Shown here in pieces: positions 12,288 through 26,530 of a DNA stretch of 64,000 nt. Source of the stretch: Antitrichia curtipendula (Eukaryota; Streptophyta; Bryopsida; Hypnales; Leucodontaceae); contig OX579637.1 in the NCBI GenBank assembly GCA_951230915.1, positions 14,322,001-14,386,000 of the forward strand, given 5' to 3'. Both the position numbers and the translations under genes were made by a program. The number at the start of each line of letters is the position of its first letter. Position 1 is the first letter of the stretch. The notes under the pieces were generated by a model, which saw only the letters and a program-made list of their open reading frames with translations, did not search any database and had not been told where the DNA came from.

Positions 12288-14425
12288 CTCAAGTATTTGA
12301 ATGCCCAAAAATATGAAATTGATGTGTAATTGCAATCCAACCGCACCTCAATTCAAAAAAATACAGAATAAGGTCAAACCTGTATTTTAATGGTAACAAA
12401 CATCAAATGTCATAGAATTCCATTTTGAAAGCGATTTGAACCAAATCGCACGAGTTGGAAATACCCTCAAGTATTTGAATGCCCAAGAATATGAAATTGA
12501 TGTGTAATTGCAATCCAACCGCACCTCAATTAAAAAAAAATACAGAATAAGGTCAAACCTGTATTTTAATGGTAACAAACATCAAATGTCATAGAATTCC
12601 ATTTTGAAAGCGATTTGAATCAAATCGCACGAGTTGGAAATACCCTCAAGTATTTGAATGCCCAAAAATATGAAATTGATGTGTAATTGCAATCCAACCG
12701 CACCTCAATTCAAAAAAATACAGAATAAGGTCAAACCTGTATTTTAATGGTAACAAACATCACATGTCATAGAATTCCATTTTGAAAGCGACTTCAACCA
12801 AGTTGCACAAGTTGGAAATACCCTCAAGTATTTGAATGCCCAAAAATATGAAATTGATGTGTAATTGCAATCCAACCGCACCTCAATTCAAAAAAATACA
12901 GAATAAGGTCAAACCTGTATTTTAATGGTAACAAACATCACATGTCATAGAATTCCATTTTGAAAGCCATTTGAACCAAATCGCACGAGTTGGAAATACC
13001 CTCAAGTATTTGAATGCCCAAAAATATGAAATTGATGTGTAATTGCAATCCAACCGCACCTCAATTCAAAAAAATACAGAATAAGGTCAAACCTGTATTT
13101 TAATGGTAACAAACATCAAATGTTAGAGAATTCCATTTTGAAAGCGATTTGAACCAAATCGCACGAGTTGAAAATACCCTCAAGTATTTGAATGCCCAAA
13201 AATATGAAATTGATGTGTAATTGCAATCCAACCGCACCTCAATTCAAAAAAATACAGAATAAGGTCAAACCTGTATTTTAATGGTAACAAACATCACATG
13301 TCATAGAATTCCATTTTGAAAGCGACTTGAACCAAATCGCACGAGTTGGAAATACCCTCAAGTATTTGAATGCCCAAGAATATGAAATTGATGTGTAATT
13401 GCAATCCAACCGCACCTCAATTAAAAAAAAATACAGAATAAGGTCAAACCTGTATTTTAATGGTAACAAACATCAAATGTCATAGAATTCCATTTTGAAA
13501 GCGATTTGAATCAAATCGCACGAGTTGGAAATACCCTCAAGTATTTGAATGCCCAAAAATATGAAATTGATGTGTAATTGCAATCCAACCGCACCTCAAT
13601 TCAAAAAAATACAGAATAAGGTCAAACCTGTATTTTAATGGTAACAAACATCACATGTCATAGAATTCCATTTTGAAAGCGATTGGAACCAAATCGCACG
13701 AGTTCGAAATACCCTCAAGTATTTGAATGCCCAAGAATATGAAATTGATGTGTAATTGCAATCCAACCGCACCTCAATTCAAAAAAATACAGAATAAGGT
13801 CAAACCTGTATTTTAATGGTAACAAACATCACATGTCATAGAATTCCATTTTGAAAGCGATTGGAACCAAATCGCACGAGTTCGAAATACCCTCAAGTAT
13901 TTGAATGCCCAAAAATATGAAATTGATGTATAATTGCAATCCAACCGCACCTCAATTCAAAAAAATACAGAATAAGGTCAAACCTGTATTTTAATGGTAA
14001 CAAACATCAAATGTCATAGAATTCCATTTTGAAAGCGATTTGAACCAAATCGCACGAGTTGGAAATACCCTCAAGTATTTGAATGCCCAAGAATATGAAA
14101 TTGATGTGTAATTGCAATCCAACCGCACCTCAATTCAAAAAAATACAGAATAAGGTCAAACCTGTATTTTAATGGTAACAAACATCAAATGTCATAGAAT
14201 TCCATTTTGAAAGCGATTTGAACCAAATCACACGAGTTGGAAATACCCTCAAGTATTTGAATGCCCAAAAATATGAAATTGATGTGTAATTGCAATCCAA
14301 CCGCACCTCAATTCAAAAAAATACAGAATAAGGTCAAACCTGTATTTTAATGGTAACAAACATCACATGTCATAGAATTCCATTTTGAAAGCCATTTGAA
14401 CCAAATCGCACGAGTTGGAAATACC
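12288..14425 (+). repeat. 12-monomer tandem pair, second unit (2138 bp)
   Basis: This is the direct repeat of 10150-12287, with nine-A units at 12466 and 13357 and a TTAGAG unit at 13001. The first monomer differs by A for C at unit position 119. It is followed at 14426 by a unit whose dyad is class B, where the repeat order ends. Confidence 0.87.
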
Positions 14426-17400
14426 CTCAAGTATTTGAATGCCCAAAAATATGAAATTGATGTGTAATTGCAATCCAACCGCACCTCAATTCAAAAAAAT
14501 ACAGAATAAGGTCAAACCTGTATTTTAATGGTAACAAACATCAAATGTCATAGAATTCCATTTTGAAAGCGACTTCAACCAAGTTGCACAAGTTGGAAAT
14601 ACCCTCAAGTATTTGAATGCCCAAAAATATGAAATTGATGTATAATTGCAATCCAACCGCACCTCAATTCAAAAAAATACAGAATAAGGTCAAACCTGTA
14701 TTTTAATGGTAACAAACATCACATGTCATAGAATTCCATTTTGAAAGCCATTTGAACCAAATCGCACGAGTTGGAAATACCCTCAAGTATTTGAATGCCC
14801 AAAAATATAAAATTGATGTGTAATTGCAATCCAACCGCACCTCAATTCAAAAAAATACAGAATAAGGTCAAACCTGTATTTTAATGGTAACAAACATCAA
14901 ATGTCATAGAATTTCATTTTGAAAGCGGTTTGAACCAAATCGTAAAAGTTGGAAATACCCTCAAGTATTTGAATGCCCAAGAATATGAAATTGATGTGTA
15001 ATTGCAATCCAACCGCACCTCAATTCAAAAAAATACAGAATAAGGTCAAACCTGTATTTTAATGGTAACAAACATCACATGTCATAGAATTCCATTTTGA
15101 AAGCGACTTCAACCAAGCTGCACAAGTTGGAAATACCCTCAAGTATTTGAATGCCCAAAAATATGAAATTGATGTATAATTGCAATCCAACCGCACCTCA
15201 ATTCAAAAAAATACAGAATAAGGTCAAACCTGTATTTTAATGGTAACAAACATCAAATGTCGTAGAATTCTATTTTGAAAGCGATTTGAACCAAATCGCA
15301 CGAGTTGGAAATACCCTCAAGTATTTGAATGCCCAAGAATATGAAATTGATGTGTAATTGCAATCCAACCGCACCTCAATTCAAAAAAATACAGAATAAG
15401 GTCAAACCTGTATTTTAATGGTAACAAACATCACATGTCATAGAATTCCATTTTGAAAGCGACTTCAACCAAGTTGCACAAGTTGGAAATACCCTCAAGT
15501 ATTTGAATGCCCAAAAATATGAAATTGATGTATAATTGCAATCCAACCGCACCTCAATTCAAAAAAATACAGAATAAGGTCAAACCTGTATTTTAATGGT
15601 AACAAACATCACATGTCATAGAATTCCATTTTGAAAGCGACTTCAACCAAGTTGCACAAGTTGGAAATACCCTCAAGTATTTGAATGCCCAAGAATATGA
15701 AATTGATGTGTAATTGCAATCCAACCGCACCTCAATTCAAAAAAATACAGAATAAGGTCAAACCTGTATTTTAATGGTAACAAACATCACATGTCATAGA
15801 ATTCCATTTTGAAAGCGACTTCAACCAAGTTGCACAAGTTGGAAATACCCTCAAGTATTTGAATGCCCAAAAATATGAAATTGATGTGTAATTGCAATCC
15901 AACCGCACCTCAATTCAAAAAAATACAGAATAAGGTCAAACCTGTATTTTAATGGTAACAAACATCACATGTCATAGAATTCCATTTTGAAAGCGATTTG
16001 AACCAAATCGCACGAGTTGGAAATACCCTCAAGTATTTGAATGCCCAAAAATATGAAATTGATGTATAATTGCAATCCAACCGCACCTCAATTCAAAAAA
16101 ATACAGAATAAGGTCAAACCTGTATTTTAATGGTAACAAACATCAAATGTCATAGAATTCTATTTTGAAAGCGATTTGAACCAAATCGCACGAGTTGGAA
16201 ATACCCTCAAGTATTTGAATGCCCCAAAATATGAAATTGATGTGTAATTGCAATCCAACCGCACCTCAATTCAAAAAAATACAGAATAAGGTCAAACCTG
16301 TATTTTAATGGTAACAAACATCACATGTCATAGAATTCCATTTTGAAAGCGACTTCAACCAAGTTGCACAAGTTGGAAATACCCTCAAGTATTTGAATGC
16401 CCAAAAATATGAAATTGATGTATAATTGCAATCCAACCGCACCTCAATTCAAAAAAATACAGAATAAGGTCAAACCTGTATTTTAATGGTAACAAACATC
16501 AAATGTCATAGAATTCCATTTTGAAAGCGATTTGAACCAAATCGCACGAGTTGGAAATACCCTCAAGTATTTGAATGCCCAAGAATATGAAATTGATGTG
16601 TAATTGCAATCCAACCGCACCTCAATTCAAAAAAATACAGAATAAGGTCAAACCTGTATTTTAATGGTAACAAACATCACATGTCATAGAATTCCATTTT
16701 GAAAGCCATTTGAACCAAATCGCACGAGTTGGAAATACCCTCAAGTATTTGAATGCCCAAAAATATGAAATTGATGTGTAATTGCAATCCAACCGCACCT
16801 CAATTCAAAAAAATACAGAATAAGGTCAAACCTGTATTTTAATGGTAACAAACATCAAATGTCATAGAATTCCATTTTGAAAGCGACTTCAACCAAGTTG
16901 CACAAGTTGGAAATACCCTCAAGTATTTGAATGCCCAAGAATATGAAATTGATGTGTAATTGCAATCCAACCGCACCTCAATTCAAAAAAATACAGAATA
17001 AGGTCAAACCTGTATTTTAATGGTAACAAACATCACATGTCATAGAATTCCATTTTGAAAGCGACTTCAACCAAGTTGCACAAGTTGGAAATACCCTCAA
17101 GTATTTGAATGCCCAAGAATATGAAATTGATGTGTAATTGCAATCCAACCGCACCTCAATTCAAAAAAATACAGAATAAGGTCAAACCTGTATTTTAATG
17201 GTAACAAACATCACATGTCATAGAATTCCATTTTGAAAGCCATTTGAACCAAATCGCACGAGTTGGAAATACCCTCAAGTATTTGAATGCCCAAAAATAT
17301 GAAATTGATGTGTAATTGCAATCCAACCGCACCTCAATTCAAAAAAATACAGAATAAGGTCAAACCTGTATTTTAATGGTAACAAACATCACATGTCATA

Positions 17401-17629
17401 GAATTCCATTTTGAAAGCGACTTCAACCAAGTGGCACAAGTTGGAAATACCCTCAAGTATTTGAATGCCCAAAAATATGAAATTGATGTGTAATTGCAAT
17501 CCAACCGCACCTCAATTCAAAAAAATACAGAATAAGGTCAAACCTGTATTTTAATGGTAACAAACATCAAATGTCATAGAATTCCATTTTGAAAGCGACT
17601 TCAACCAAGTTGCACAAGTTGGAAATACC
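14426..17629 (+). repeat. Satellite stretch rich in class B dyads, no clear HOR
   Basis: These eighteen monomers hold an unusually high share of class B dyads, often alternating with GTAT or GCC units. I could not find a long repeated order inside. One odd unit at about 14782-14959 has TATAAAATT for TATGAAATT, GAATTTC for GAATTCC, and a dyad end reading CGTAAAAGTTGG. This resembles the divergent subfamily described at 9438 but keeps TTGG and normal CTCAAG. The unit starting 16218 reads GCCCCAAAATATG. No gene or other feature is present. Confidence 0.8.
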
Positions 17630-18875
17630 CTCAAGTATTTGAATGCCCAAAAATATGAAATTGATGTATAATTGCAATCCAACCGCACCTCAATTCAAAA
17701 AAATACAGAATAAGGTCAAACCTGTATTTTAATGGTAACAAACATCACATGTCATAGAATTCCATTTTGAAAGCCATTTGAACCAAATCACACGAGTTGG
17801 AAATACCCTCAAGTATTTGAATGCCCAAAAATATGAAATTGATGTGTAATTGCAATCCAACCGCACCTCAATTCAAAAAAATACAGAATAAGGTCAAACC
17901 TGTATTTTAATGGTAACAAACATCAAATGTCATAGAATTCCATTTTGAAAGCGACTTCAACCAAGTTGCACAAGTTGGAAATACCCTCAAGTATTTGAAT
18001 GCCCAAGAATATGAAATTGATGTGTAATTGCAATCCAACCGCACCTCAATTCAAAAAAATACAGAATAAGGTCAAACCTGTATTTTAATGGTAACAAACA
18101 TCAAATGTCATAGAATTCCATTTTGAAAGCGACTTCAACCAAGTTGCACAAGTTGGAAATACCCTCAAGTATTTGAATGCCCAAAAATATGAAATTGATG
18201 TATAATTGCAATCCAACCGCACCTCAATTCAAAAAAATACAGAATAAGGTCAAACCTGTATTTTAATGGTAACAAACATCAAATGTCATAGAATTCTATT
18301 TTGAAAGCGATTTGAACCAAATCGCACGAGTTGGAAATACCCTCAAGTATTTGAATGCCCAAAAATATGAAATTGATGTGTAATTGCAATCCAACCGCAC
18401 CTCAATTCAAAAAAATACAGAATAAGGTCAAACCTGTATTTTAATGGTAACAAACATCACATGTCATAGAATTCCATTTTGAAAGCGACTTCAACCAAGT
18501 TGCACAAGTTGGAAATACCCTCAAGTATTTGAATGCCCAAAAATATGAAATTGATGTATAATTGCAATCCAACCGCACCTCAATTCAAAAAAATACAGAA
18601 TAAGGTCAAACCTGTATTTTAATGGTAACAAACATCAAATGTCATAGAATTCCATTTTGAAAGCGACTTCAACCAAGTTGCACAAGTTGGAAATACCCTC
18701 AAGTATTTGAATGCCCAAGAATATGAAATTGATGTGTAATTGCAATCCAACCGCACCTCAATTCAAAAAAATACAGAATAAGGTCAAACCTGTATTTTAA
18801 TGGTAACAAACATCACATGTCATAGAATTCCATTTTGAAAGCGGTTTGAACCAAATCGCACGAGTTGGAAATACC
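17630..18875 (+). repeat. 7-monomer tandem pair, first unit (1246 bp)
   Basis: Seven monomers have the order GCC dyad with ATCACACG, class B, class B with G22, GTAT with TTCTATTTT, class B, GTAT class B, and GCGG. The order recurs at +1246 bp (7 x 178). The ATCACACG change at 17790 matches 19036. No length variants occur in this block. Confidence 0.83.
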
Positions 18876-20121
18876 CTCAAGTATTTGAATGCCCAAAAAT
18901 ATGAAATTGATGTGTAATTGCAATCCAACCGCACCTCAATTCAAAAAAATACAGAATAAGGTCAAACCTGTATTTTAATGGTAACAAACATCACATGTCA
19001 TAGAATTCCATTTTGAAAGCCATTTGAACCAAATCACACGAGTTGGAAATACCCTCAAGTATTTGAATGCCCAAAAATATGAAATTGATGTGTAATTGCA
19101 ATCCAACCGCACCTCAATTCAAAAAAATACAGAATAAGGTCAAACCTGTATTTTAATGGTAACAAACATCAAATGTCATAGAATTCCATTTTGAAAGCGA
19201 CTTCAACCAAGTTGCACAAGTTGGAAATACCCTCAAGTATTTGAATGCCCAAGAATATGAAATTGATGTGTAATTGCAATCCAACCGCACCTCAATTCAA
19301 AAAAATTTAGAATAAGGTCAAACCTGTATTTTAATGGTAACAAACATCAAATGTCATAGAATTCCATTTTGAAAGCGACTTCAACCAAGTTGCACAAGCT
19401 GGAAATACCCTCAAGTATTTGAATGCCCAAAAATATGAAATTGATGTATAATTGCAATCCAACCGCACCTCAATTCAAAAAAATACAGAATAAGGTCAAA
19501 CCTGTATTTTAATGGTAACAAACATCAAATGTCATAGAATTCTATTTTGAAAGCGATTTGAACCAAATCGCACGAGTTGGAAATACCCTCAAGTATTTGA
19601 ATGCCCAAGAATATGAAATTGATGTGTAATTGCAATCCAACCGCACCTCAATTCAAAAAAATACAGAATAAGGTCAAACCTGTATTTTAATGGTAACAAA
19701 CATCACATGTCATAGAATTCCATTTTGAAAGCGACTTCAACCAAGTTGCACAAGTTGGAAATACCCTCAAGTATTTGAATGCCCAAAAATATGAAATTGA
19801 TGTATAATTGCAATCCAACCGCACGTCAATTCAAAAAAATACAGAATAAGGTCAAACCTGTATTTTAATGGTAACAAACATCAAATGTCATAGAATTCCA
19901 TTTTGAAAGCGACTTCAACCAAGTTGCACAAGTTGGAAATACCCTCAAGTATTTGAATGCCCAAGAATATGAAATTGATGTGTAATTGCAATCCAACCGC
20001 ACCTCAATTCAAAAAAATACAGAATAAGGTCAAACCTGTATTTTAATGGTAACAAACATCACATGTCATAGAATTCCATTTTGAAAGCCATTTGAACCAA
20101 ATCGCACGAGTTGGAAATACC
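18876..20121 (+). repeat. 7-monomer tandem pair, second unit (1246 bp)
   Basis: This repeats 17630-18875 with private changes: AAATTTAG in the A-tract region near 19306, AAGCTGG near 19398, and CACGTCAATT near 19824. The seventh unit carries GCC where the first copy has GCGG. Two further monomers (20122-20477) lead into the right copy of the long block. Confidence 0.82.
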
Positions 20122-23100
20122 CTCAAGTATTTGACTGCCCAAAAATATGAAATTGATGTGTAATTGCAATCCAACCGCACCTCAATTCAAAAAAATACAG
20201 AATAAGGTCAAACCTGTATTTTAATGGTAACAAACATCACATGTCATAGAATTCCATTTTGAAAGCGATTGGAACCAAATCGCACGAGTTGGAAATACCC
20301 TCAAGTATTTGAATGCCCAAGAATATGAAATTGATGTGTAATTGCAATCCAACCGCACCTCAATTCAAAAAAATACAGAATAAGGTCAAACCTGTATTTT
20401 AATGGTAACAAACATCAAATGTCATAGAATTCCATTTTGAAAGCGATTTGAACCAAATCACACGAGTTGGAAATACCCTCAAGTATTTGAATGCCCAAGA
20501 ATATGAAATTGATGTGTAATTGCAATCCAACCGCACCTCAATTCAAAAAAATACAGAATAAGGTCAAACCTGTATTTTAATGGTAACAAACATCAAATGT
20601 CATAGAATTCCATTTTGAAAGCGATTGGAACCAAATCGCACGAGTTCGAAATCCCCTCAAGTATTTGAATGCCCAAAAATATGAAATTGATGTGTAATTG
20701 CAATCCAACCGCACCTCAATTCAAAAAAATACAGAATAAGGTCAAACCTGTATTTTAATGGTAACAAACATCACATGTCATAGAATTCCATTTTGAAAGC
20801 CATTTGAACCAAATCGCACGAGTTGGAAATACCCTCAAGTATTTGAATGCCCAAAAATATGAAATTGATGTGTAATTGCAATCCAACCGCACCTCAATTC
20901 AAAAAAATACAGAAGAAGGTCAAACCTGTATTTTAATGGTAACAAACATCAAATGTCATAGAATTCCATTTTGAAAGCGATTTGAACCAAATCGCACGAG
21001 TTGGAAATACCCTCAAGTATTTGAATGCCCAAAAATATGAAATTGATGTGTAATTGCAATCCAACCGCACCTCAATTCAAAAAAATACAGAATAAGGTCA
21101 AACCTGTATTTTAATGGTAACAAACATCACATGTCATAGAATTCCATTTTGAAAGCGGTTTGAACCAAATCGCACGAGTTGGAAATACCCTCAAGTATTT
21201 GAATGCCCAAAAATATGAAATTGATGTGTAATTGCAATCCAACCGCACCTCAATTTAAAAAAATACAGAATAAGGTCAAACCTGTATTTTAATGGTAACA
21301 AACATCACATGTCATAGAATTCCATTTTGAAAGCGATTTGAACCAAATCGCACGAGTTGGAAATACCCTCAAGTATTTGAATGCCAAAAAATATGAAATT
21401 GATGTGTAATTGCAATCCAACCGCACCTCAATTCAAAAAAATACAGAAGAAGGTCAAACCTGTATTTTAATGGTAACAAACATCAAATGTCATAGAATTC
21501 CATTTTGAAAGCGATTGGAACCAAATCGCACGAGTTGGAAATACCCTCAAGTATTTGAATGCCCAAGAATATGAAATTGATGTATAATTGCAATCCAACC
21601 GCACCTCAATTCAAAAAAATACAGAATAAGGTCAAACCTGTATTTTAATGGTAACAAACATCAAATGTCATAGAATTCTATTTTGAAAGCGATTTGAACC
21701 AAATCGCACGAGTTGGAAATACCCTCAAGTATTTGAATGCCCAAAAATATGAAATTGATGTGTAATTGCAATCCAACCGCACCTCAATTCAAAAAAATAC
21801 AGAATAAGGTCAAACCTGTATTTTAATGGTAACAAACATCACATGTCATAGAATTCCATTTTGAAAGCGACTTCAACCAAGTTGCACAAGTTGGAAATAC
21901 CCTCAAGTATTTGAATGCCCAAAAATATGAAATTGATGTGTAATTGCAATCCAACCGCACCTCAATTCAAAAAAATACAGAATAAGGTCAAACCTGTATT
22001 TTAATGGTAACAAACATCACATGTCATAGAATTCCATTTTGAAAGCCATTTGAACCAAATCGCACGAGTTGGAAATACCCTCAAGTATTTGAATGCCCAA
22101 GAATATGAAATTGATGTGTAATTGCAATCCAACCGCACCTCAATTCAAAAAAATACAGAATAAGGTCAAACCTGTATTTTAATGGTAACAAACATCAAAT
22201 GTCATAGAATTCCATTTTGAAAGCCATTTGAACCAAATCGCACGAGTTGGAAATACCCTCAAGTATTTGAATGCCCAAGAATATGAAATTGATGTGTAAT
22301 TGCAATCCAACCGCACCTCAATTCAAAAAAATACAGAATAAGGTCAAACCTGTATTTTAATGGTAACAAACATCACATGTCATAGAATTCCATTTTGAAA
22401 GCCATTTGAACCAAATCGCACGAGTTGGAAATACCCTCAAGTATTTGAATGCCCAAGAATATGAAATTGATGTATAATTGCAATCCAACCGCACCTCAAT
22501 TCAAAAAAATACAGAATAAGGTCAAACCTGTATTTTAATGGTAACAAACATCACATGTCATAGAATTCCATTTTGAAAGCGACTTCAACCAAGTTGCACA
22601 AGTTGGAAATACCCTCAAGTATTTGAATGCCCAAAAATATGAAATTGATGTGTAATTGCAATCCAACCGCACCTCAATTCAAAAAAATACAGAATAAGGT
22701 CAAACCTGTATTTTAATGGTAACAAACATCACATGTCATAGAATTCCATTTTGAAAGCCATTTGAACCAAATCGCACGAGTTGGAAATACCCTCAAGTAT
22801 TTGAATGCCCAAGAATATGAAATTGATGTGTAATTGCAATCCAACCGCACCTCAATTCAAAAAAATACAGAATAAGGTCAAACCTGTATTTTAATGGTAA
22901 CAAACATCACATGTCATAGAATTCCATTTTGAAAGCGACTTCAACCAAATCGCACGAGTTGGAAATACCCTCAAGTATTTGAATGCCCAAAAATATGAAA
23001 TTGATGTGTAATTGCAATCCAACCGCACCTCAATTCAAAAAAATACAGAATAAGGTCAAACCTGTATTTTAATGGTAACAAACATCAAATGTCATAGAAT

Positions 23101-26100
23101 TCCATTTTGAAAGCCATTTGAACCAAATCGCACGAGTTGGAAATACCCTCAAGTATTTGAATGCCCAAGAATATGAAATTGATGTGTAATTGCAATCCAA
23201 CCGCACCTCAATTCAAAAAAATACAGAATAAGGTCAAACCTGTATTTTAATGGTAACAAACATCACATGTCATAGAATTCCATTTTGAAAGCGATTGGAA
23301 CCAAATCGCACGAGTTGGAAATACCCTCAAGTATTTGAATGCCCAAAAATATGAAATTGATGTGTAATTGCAATCCAACCGCACCTCAATTCAAAAAAAT
23401 ACAGAATAAGGTCAAACCTGTATTTTAATGGTAACAAACATCAAATGTCATAGAATTCCATTTTGAAAGCCATTTGAACCAAATCGCACGAGTTGGAAAT
23501 ACCCTCAAGTATTTGAATGCCCAAGAATATGAAATTGATGTGTAATTGCAATCCAACCGCACCTCAGTTCAAAAAAATACAGAATAAGGTCAAACCTGTA
23601 TTTTAATGGTAACAAACATCACATGTCATAGAATTCCATTTTGAAAGCGATTTGAACCAAATCGCACGAGTTGGAAATACCCTCAAGTATTTGACTGCCC
23701 AAAAATATGAAATTGATGTGTAATTGCAATCCAACCGCACCTCAATTCAAAAAAATACAGAATAAGGTCAAACCTGTATTTTAATGGTAACAAACATCAA
23801 ATGTCATAGAATTCCATTTTGAAAGCGATTTGAACCAAATCGCACGAGTTGGAAATACCCTCAAGTATTTGACTGCCCAAAAATATGAAATTGATGTGTA
23901 ATTGCAATCCAACCGCACCTCAATTCAAAAAAATACAGAATAAGGTCAAACCTGTATTTTAATGGTAACAAACATCAAATGTCATAGAATTCCATTTTGA
24001 AAGCGACTTCAACCAAGTTGCACAAGTTGGAAATACCCTCAAGTATTTGAATGCCCAAAAATATGAAATTGATGTATAATTGCAATCCAACCGCACCTCA
24101 ATTCAAAAAAATACAGAATAAGGTCAAACCTGTATTTTAATGGTAACAAACATCACATGTCATAGAATTCCATTTTGAAAGCCATTTGAACCAAATCACA
24201 CGAGTTGGAAATACCCTCAAGTATTTGAATGCCCAAAAATATGAAATTGATGTGTAATTGCAATCCAACCGCACCTCAATTCAAAAAAATACAGAATAAG
24301 GTCAAACCTGTATTTTAATGGTAACAAACATCACATGTCATAGAATTCCATTTTGAAAGCCATTTGAACCAAATCGCACGAGTTGGAAATACCCTCAAGT
24401 ATTTGACTGCCCAAAAATATGAAATTGATGTGTAATTGCAATCCAACCGCACCTCAATTCAAAAAAATACAGAATAAGGTCAAACCTGTATTTTAATGGT
24501 AACAAACATCACATGTCATAGAATTCCATTTTGAAAGCGATTTGAACCAAATCGCACGAGTTGGAAATACCCTCAAGTATTTGAATGCCCAAGAATATGA
24601 AATTGATGTGTAATTGCAATCCAACCGCACCTCAATTCAAAAAAATACAGAATAAGGTCAAACCTGTATTTTAATGGTAACAAACATCAAATGTCATAGA
24701 ATTCCATTTTGAAAGCGATTTGAACCAAATCGCACGAGTTGGAAATACCCTCAAGTATTTGAATGCCCAAGAATATGAAATTGATGTGTAATTGCAATCC
24801 AACCGCACCTCAATTCAAAAAAATACAGAATAAGGTCAAACCTGTATTTTAATAGTAACAAACATCAAATGTCATAGAATTCCATTTTGAAAGCGATTTG
24901 AACCAAATCGCACGAGTTGGAAATACCCTCAAGTATTTGAATGCCCAAAAATATGAAATTGATGTGTAATTGCAATCCAACCGCACCTCAATTCAAAAAA
25001 ATACAGAATAAGGTCAAACCTGTATTTTAATGGTAACAAACATCACATGTCATAGAATTCCATTTTGAAAGCGATTTGAACCAAATCGCACGAGTTGGAA
25101 ATACCCTCAAGTATTTGAATGCCCAAAAATATGAAATTGATGTGTAATTGCAATCCAACCGCACCTCAATTCAAAAAAATACAGAATAAGGTCAAACCTG
25201 TATTTTAATGGTAACAAACATCAAATGTCATAGAATTCCATTTTGAAAGCGATTTGAACCAAATCGCACGAGTTGGAAATACCCTCAAGTATTTGAATGC
25301 CCAAGAATATGAAATTGATGTGTAATTGCAATCCAACCGCACCTCAATTCAAAAAAATACAGAATAAGGTCAAACCTGTATTTTAATGGTAACAAACATC
25401 ACATGTCATAGAATTCCATTTTGAAAGCGATTTGAACCAAATCGCACGAGTTGGAAATACCCTCAAGTATTTGAATGCCCAAAAATATGAAATTGATGTG
25501 TAATTGCAATCCAACCGCACCTCAATTCAAAAAAATACAGAATAAGGTCAAACCTGTATTTTAATGGTAACAAACATCACATGTCATAGAATTCCATTTT
25601 GAAAGCGGTTTGAACCAAATCGCACGAGTTGGAAATACCCTCAAGTATTTGAATGCCCAAAAATATGAAATTGATGTGTAATTGCAATCCAACCGCACCT
25701 CAATTCAAAAAAATACAGAATAAGGTCAAACCTGTATTTTAATGGTAACAAACATCACATGTCATAGAATTCCATTTTGAAAGCGATTTGAACCAAATCG
25801 CACGAGTTGGAAATACCCTCAAGTATTTGAATGCCCAAGAATATGAAATTGATGTGTAATTGCAATCCAACCGCACCTCAATTAAAAAAAAATACAGAAT
25901 AAGGTCAAACCTGTATTTTAATGGTAACAAACATCAAATGTCATAGAATTCCATTTTGAAAGCGATTTGAATCAAATCGCACGAGTTGGAAATACCCTCA
26001 AGTATTTGAATGCCCAAAAATATGAAATTGATGTGTAATTGCAATCCAACCGCACCTCAATTCAAAAAAATACAGAATAAGGTCAAACCTGTATTTTAAT

Positions 26101-26530
26101 GGTAACAAACATCACATGTCATAGAATTCCATTTTGAAAGCGACTTCAACCAAGTTGCACAAGTTGGAAATACCCTCAAGTATTTGAATGCCCAAAAATA
26201 TGAAATTGATGTGTAATTGCAATCCAACCGCACCTCAATTCAAAAAAATACAGAATAAGGTCAAACCTGTATTTTAATGGTAACAAACATCAAATGTCAT
26301 AGAATTCCATTTTGAAAGCGATTGGAACCAAATCGCACGAGTTGGAAATACCCTCAAGTATTTGAATGCCCAAGAATATGAAATTGATGTGTAATTGCAA
26401 TCCAACCGCACCTCAATTCAAAAAAATACAGAATAAGGTCAAACCTGTATTTTAATGGTAACAAACATCACATGTCATAGAATTCCATTTTGAAAGCGAC
26501 TTCAACCAAGTTGCACAAGTTGAAAATACC

